From positions 1 through 39,683 of the forward strand of contig CANFBG010000006.1 in the NCBI GenBank assembly GCA_947444785.1: a stretch of 39,683 nucleotides of DNA. The letters are read 5' to 3'. Position numbers and translations under genes: made by a program. Below the pieces are notes generated by a model. It did no database searches. It was not told the origin of the DNA and was given only the letters and a program-made list of their open reading frames with translations. Source of the stretch: Microbacteriaceae bacterium. GTDB lineage: Bacteria; Actinomycetota; Actinomycetes; Actinomycetales; Microbacteriaceae. This document shows, in pieces, positions 34,725 through 39,683 of the stretch (positions are counted from its first letter, which is position 1; each line of letters opens with the position of its first letter).

Positions 34725-34774
34725 GCCTGTCACATTCCGGGCCGGCTGGGTCGCCGGGCCGGAATGTGACAGGC
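34725..34774. repeat. Inverted repeat with 16-bp perfect arms upstream of clpS
   Basis: gcctgtcacattccgg (34725-34740) and ccggaatgtgacaggc (34759-34774); inner ccggc/gccgg. Confidence 0.95.
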
Positions 34775-34805
34775 CTGAATACAACGGGCTGTGCGGGCAG
34801 TGCTC

Positions 34806-35783
<978 letters not shown>

Positions 35784-35859
35784 AGTGAAAGCTCCAGATT
35801 CTGCGGGACAGTCTGTGTGCCCGCTTCACTGGTTTAGCACAGCGATCAGAACGCGACGC

Positions 35860-37149
35860 TCAGCCTTCTCGGACCGGGCTGCCCTCGTGCTCGACCGCGG
35901 CCGGTTCGTCCGAGTCGCTGTCTGGCGCGTCGCTGTCCGGCTCGTCGTCCTCGATGAGGCCCACGCCTTCGATTGCGTCCAGGATTCGCACGGCCACATC
36001 GTTCGCGCCGATGGCGTAGTCGTCGGTCTCGTCTTCGGCGCAGCGTTCCTCGGTGGCGATCTGCACGAGAAGGGCGATCTTGTCGCTGGACTCCCCGATG
36101 TGACCGTCGAGGGTCGCGACAAGCCCATCGCGTTCGGCCGTCACCTCGGTGAGTACCCGCGCGGACTCTGTGTGCAGCCGGTCAAGTTCTGCCGCGTGTG
36201 CAGACTGCGCCGCTGCCAGCTCGTCGTCTTTCGCAGCGGTCAGCGTGCTCTCCTGGACAACCAGCTGCTCGGTGAGCGCGGCGACCTGCGCCAGGTTCTC
36301 CGCCTTGGCCAGGGCAAGCTCGCCTGACAGCGCGGCGATCGCGTTCTCATGCTCGATGTTCTGGGCCGCCAGAACGGATTCGCGCTGTTCGTGCAGGGTC
36401 GCGATGTCGGTCTTCCGCTGAGCGGTCAGGGTGGAGACCTCGATCTCCCGCTGGTGGTCGAGGGCTGCGACCTCGGCGACCCGCTGGGCCGTCAACGCCT
36501 GCACCTCGAGCTCGTGTTTCGTCGTCAGGGATTCGACGTCGGCGTCGCGCCGTGTCGTGAGTTCGGTGACCTCGCTCACGCGCCGTTCCTCGGCGGCCTT
36601 GACCTCGGACTCGCGCCGGGCATTCAGGCTCACAGTCTCGGAGTGCAGGAGAGCGGCGAGACGGGCGACCTCGGCCTCGGCGGTCGAGGCGCGGGAGGTC
36701 TGGGCCGCGAGGCGAAGGTCGAGGTCTGCCGCGGTGGCGGTCATGACGGCCAGCTCTGCGGCCACGACGGCGAGTTCTTCTTCGGCCCGGATGCGAGCGT
36801 CGTCCCTGGCTTGACGATCAACGATGACGGCGCTGATGCTACTTCTGACGACCTCGAGGGGATCGCCGGACTCCAGCGCGACCGCGATCGGGTCCCGGGT
36901 CGGCGGGACGTAGGCGGGCTTGGCGGTCGGGTCGATGGCGTGGTGGCTGAAGAACTCCTCGGTGACCGGACGATAGCGCTGGCGGAACTCACGACTGCCG
37001 AACTTGAGCGCGGCGTCGATGAGCCTGACCGCAAAGCGGTCCCGGCCAGAGAGTTCCAGCGCAGACGGCTCAAGGGCAGAAGGCTCGATTGCAGACGCCT
37101 CGGCGGTCGTCTCGTCCTGAGTGCTCTCAAGGGTGTCTTGCTCGGTCAT
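35860..37149 (-). CDS. Long coiled-coil protein with 11-residue repeats, unknown function
   Basis: 429 aa; SD aaggaga before ATG; hendecad repeats at residues 175-273; acidic C-terminus. Confidence 0.88.
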   Translation of the reverse strand: MTEQDTLESTQDETTAEASAIEPSALEPSALELSGRDRFAVRLIDAALKFGSREFRQRYRPVTEEFFSHHAIDPTAKPAYVPPTRDPIAVALESGDPLEVVRSSISAVIVDRQARDDARIRAEEELAVVAAELAVMTATAADLDLRLAAQTSRASTAEAEVARLAALLHSETVSLNARRESEVKAAEERRVSEVTELTTRRDADVESLTTKHELEVQALTAQRVAEVAALDHQREIEVSTLTAQRKTDIATLHEQRESVLAAQNIEHENAIAALSGELALAKAENLAQVAALTEQLVVQESTLTAAKDDELAAAQSAHAAELDRLHTESARVLTEVTAERDGLVATLDGHIGESSDKIALLVQIATEERCAEDETDDYAIGANDVAVRILDAIEGVGLIEDDEPDSDAPDSDSDEPAAVEHEGSPVREG

Positions 37150-37251
37150 TCTTCTCCTTAAGCCGATAGATGAAGCATCGGCGCCTTCGGTAGGCCAACT
37201 AAAAGGATAGCTTTCGCGAGGTTCATCGAGAAGCGCTGGAGCCAACCCTGT

Positions 37252-38235
37252 TCACGGGCGGTCGGCGTGGCTCTGGTCGACAGCTGTGATTCGCCACGAG
37301 GCCGAGTGAGAGTCCCCGGGCAGGAGTTCGATGAGGTCGTCGGTGGAGTTGAACGCGTCGGGCGGGCAGGTCATGGGCTCGACGGCGAGGCCGCGACGAC
37401 TCTCAGTGGCGACGACGTTGTCGGCCGTATGCACCTGGACCCACGGGCACTGGGGTCCCCAGGTCATCTCGACGCCGGTGCCGGATGCCGCCAGCACGCG
37501 CACGCGGGCCAGTCCGTCGGCCTCGCGGACGAGTGAGGTGAAGGCGTGATCGATGAAGGTGTCTCCGATGAGGCGTGCGACGCCGGCCGGGCGGAAGTCG
37601 AAGACGCCGCCGTCGACGATTCCGACATGCTGCACGTCGACGGGGCACAGGCGGTCGGGCGTGACGGTGAGGACCCTGTCGGCGGGCAGCTCGAGGGTCC
37701 AGCCGTCGACGGGGCCGTCGCCGGCGACGAGGTACGGATGCGGGCCGGTTCCGAACGGCGCGGCGGTGGGACCGGTGTTCGTCGCGGTGACGGTGGAATT
37801 CAGGCCGTCGGCGTCGAGCTCGTAGCGCGCGACGAGGTAGAGCCGATGGGGATAGCCTGCCTGGGCCGGGATGGTGTGGCAGAGTTCGAGCCAGGATTCG
37901 CCGCGGCCGAGAAGCGCCCAGTCCTCCCACACGACCAGGCCGTGCAGTGCGTGGGAACGGCCGGGTTCCGTCAGGGGGAGCTGCTGGGTCGTGCCGTGGA
38001 ACTCGTAGCGGCCATCGACGATGCGATTAGGCCACGGGGCCAGCACAGCGCCGCGATAGCCCGGCCGCACCTCGTCGTCGTCGAACGGCACCACGAGGTC
38101 GCGGCCCAGGTGCGTCAGGACGCGCAGGGAGGCACCGACGCTGGCCACCACCGCGCGGTAGGGGCCCGCGACGAGTTCGTGCTGGGTTCCGGAGATCGGG
38201 GCGGCGACGGTCGGCTCGATGGGATGTGCGCTCAT
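37252..38235 (-). CDS. Aldose 1-epimerase family protein
   Basis: LAPWPNRIVDGRYEFHG, HALHGLVVWEDW, GTGPHPYLVAGD. Confidence 0.92.
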   Translation of the reverse strand: MSAHPIEPTVAAPISGTQHELVAGPYRAVVASVGASLRVLTHLGRDLVVPFDDDEVRPGYRGAVLAPWPNRIVDGRYEFHGTTQQLPLTEPGRSHALHGLVVWEDWALLGRGESWLELCHTIPAQAGYPHRLYLVARYELDADGLNSTVTATNTGPTAAPFGTGPHPYLVAGDGPVDGWTLELPADRVLTVTPDRLCPVDVQHVGIVDGGVFDFRPAGVARLIGDTFIDHAFTSLVREADGLARVRVLAASGTGVEMTWGPQCPWVQVHTADNVVATESRRGLAVEPMTCPPDAFNSTDDLIELLPGDSHSASWRITAVDQSHADRP

Positions 38236-38262
38236 CCGGTTGAATCTACCGGGAAAGGCGGC

Positions 38263-39234
38263 TCAATCGTCGACGAGGAAGTGCGCCGTCGACTCATCGA
38301 TGATGAGATCGCTGACGATTCCCGCGCTCAATGCGCCGCGGAGCGCGGGAAGCTTCGAGGCCCCGGACACGACGCACACCCGGCGGGGCACATTCGCGAG
38401 CAGGTCCAGGCTCGGACCGCTGGAGCGCGAATTGAGCGGAATATCGCGGAACGAGCCGTCAGCCCGGTAGAACACTGTGGCAACGTCGCCGACGACATCA
38501 CTGAGCGCGAGCTCCTCGTAGTCGCTGTCGTCGAGGTATCCACCCATGTAGACGTGGCTCGGAACGTCGGCGTAGGGGGAGCCGAGGCCGAAGAGCACCA
38601 TGTCCATCCCCTCCTGGATGTCGAGTACCCGACGGATCGAGCGCTCCTTCCAGAGCGCGTTCTTGGTCTCCGGGTCGTCGAAGAACGCCGGCACCGGGAA
38701 CTGCTGCACACTCGCGCCGAAGGCCGTGCCGAATCGGCTCATGATCTCACTGGCGTACAGCAGCCCCGTCGTCTGGAAGTTCGCCGCCCCGTTCAGCTGC
38801 ACGACGGTCGAGTTCAGGGTGGTCTTCTCCTGCAGGTGCCGACTCACCGCGCTCAGTGTGCTGCCCCAGGCGACCCCGAGGGTCATGTTGGAATTGAAGA
38901 ATGGGCTGAGAATGCGTGCAGCAGATTTGGCCACCCGCTCGAGTTTGTCGATCTCATTCACCCCGCTGGGCACCGGGACAACGTGTGCTGTGACGCCGTA
39001 GGCAGCCCGGATCTGCTGCTGAACTGCCCCCATTCGATGGGTCGGCGAGTTCACATTGATGACCACCAGGCCGGTCTCCCGGGCGTGACTGATCAGCCGG
39101 GATACTGACGACCGAGACGTTTTCAGGTCTTTGGCGATCGCATCCATCGTCATGTCCTGCAGGTAGTAGAGCTGGGCCGCCCGAAGCGAGTCCCGCATCC
39201 GTTCTGCGTCTAGATCTGGCTGGGCCTGTGTCAT
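38263..39234 (-). CDS. SorC/DeoR-type sugar-binding transcriptional regulator
   Basis: N-terminal HTH (YYLQDMTMDAIAKDLKTSRSSVSRLISHARETGLV) plus sugar-binding domain (LGVAWGSTLSAV). Confidence 0.93.
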   Translation of the reverse strand: MTQAQPDLDAERMRDSLRAAQLYYLQDMTMDAIAKDLKTSRSSVSRLISHARETGLVVINVNSPTHRMGAVQQQIRAAYGVTAHVVPVPSGVNEIDKLERVAKSAARILSPFFNSNMTLGVAWGSTLSAVSRHLQEKTTLNSTVVQLNGAANFQTTGLLYASEIMSRFGTAFGASVQQFPVPAFFDDPETKNALWKERSIRRVLDIQEGMDMVLFGLGSPYADVPSHVYMGGYLDDSDYEELALSDVVGDVATVFYRADGSFRDIPLNSRSSGPSLDLLANVPRRVCVVSGASKLPALRGALSAGIVSDLIIDESTAHFLVDD

Positions 39235-39243
39235 TACACTCTC

Positions 39244-39282
39244 CGACAATTGTCGTGCACGTTTGTTCAAGTGTAGTGAACA
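39244..39282. promoter_or_regulatory. Putative operator region of the SorC regulator/glpD intergenic
   Basis: Perfect 12-bp palindrome CGACAATTGTCG (39244-39255) and TGTTCA-N7-TGAACA (39264-39282). Confidence 0.5.
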
Positions 39283-39348
39283 TTGTTGATCGAGGGTCGA
39301 TGGTAGAGGAGTGCGTCAAGCGCAAAGCACCTAATCGAAGGCGAAAAA

Positions 39349-39683
39349 ATGGTGGATGTAACAACTGGAAACAGCGCAGCAACTGCGCAGCCGCGTTCTG
39401 ATGTCGCGGCACTCATTGCCAACCCGCGAGCCAGGGTCATCGTGCTCGGCGGCGGCATCAACGGCATCGCGACCTTCCGCGACCTGGCTCTTCAGGGAGT
39501 CGACGTCGTCCTCGTCGAGCGCGGCGATTACTGTTCGGGCGCGTCTGCCGCGTCGAGCCACATGATCCACGGCGGCGTGCGCTACCTCGAGAACGGCGAG
39601 TTCCGTCTCGTCCGGGAGTCGGTCCAGGAGCGCAACCGCCTGCTCCGCCTTGCCCCCCACTACGTGAAGCCGCTGAAGACGAC
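39349..39683 (+). CDS. glpD: Glycerol-3-phosphate dehydrogenase (3' truncated by window)
   Basis: RVIVLGGGINGIATFRDLALQGVDVVLVERGDYCSGASAASSHMIHGGVRYLENGEFRLVRESVQERNRLLRLAPHYVKPLKT. Confidence 0.93.
   Translation, partial: MVDVTTGNSAATAQPRSDVAALIANPRARVIVLGGGINGIATFRDLALQGVDVVLVERGDYCSGASAASSHMIHGGVRYLENGEFRLVRESVQERNRLLRLAPHYVKPLKT

Noticed and set aside
36349-37161. Repetitive plus-strand ORF antisense to the coiled-coil gene
   Set aside because: Its apparent repeats mirror the 33-bp periodicity of the minus-strand hendecads; no RBS or domain.
37546-39108. 520-aa plus-strand ORF across the epimerase and SorC genes
   Set aside because: Antisense shadow of two well-supported minus-strand genes.

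Overview
A 39.7 kb high-GC actinobacterial chromosomal window. Gene content and order look like Microbacteriaceae, but that assignment is from recognition and not a search. It is mostly core genome: no prophage, transposase, CRISPR array or rRNA was seen. In order it contains: dapC (3' end), gltA, dapD/dapE, a PIG-V-like mannosyltransferase, DUF3117, an O-methyltransferase, tatB, an XRE regulator, a coupled MgtE_N-CBS/DUF1003/mrp operon, a 17M-like stress protein, aminopeptidase P, a PHP protein, a DEAD-box helicase, a ferritin-like MiaE_2-type protein, DUF3107, an adnA-adnB-like helicase-nuclease pair, an APH-fold protein, nudC, a uvrD2-like helicase, a ThiF/cyclodehydratase-like protein, DUF2342, a PDZ-Lon protease, UPF0182, tRNA-fMet, DUF2017-clpS, an aldo/keto reductase, a long coiled-coil protein, an aldose-1-epimerase, a SorC regulator and the 5' part of glpD. 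The best leads are: (1) a near-consensus PafBC/RecA-NDp-type promoter fused to an apparently leaderless adnA; (2) degenerate accessory proteins around the AdnAB/UvrD2 locus (an APH-fold pseudokinase candidate, a NudC without zinc cysteines, a UvrD2 without tetracysteine and HRDC modules); (3) a 429-aa protein with nine consecutive 11-residue repeats; (4) in-frame AACCCG-based minisatellites in two genes of the same locus; (5) long perfect inverted repeats without U-tracts, one next to a heptamer array. All calls come from reading the sequence; no database search was run.
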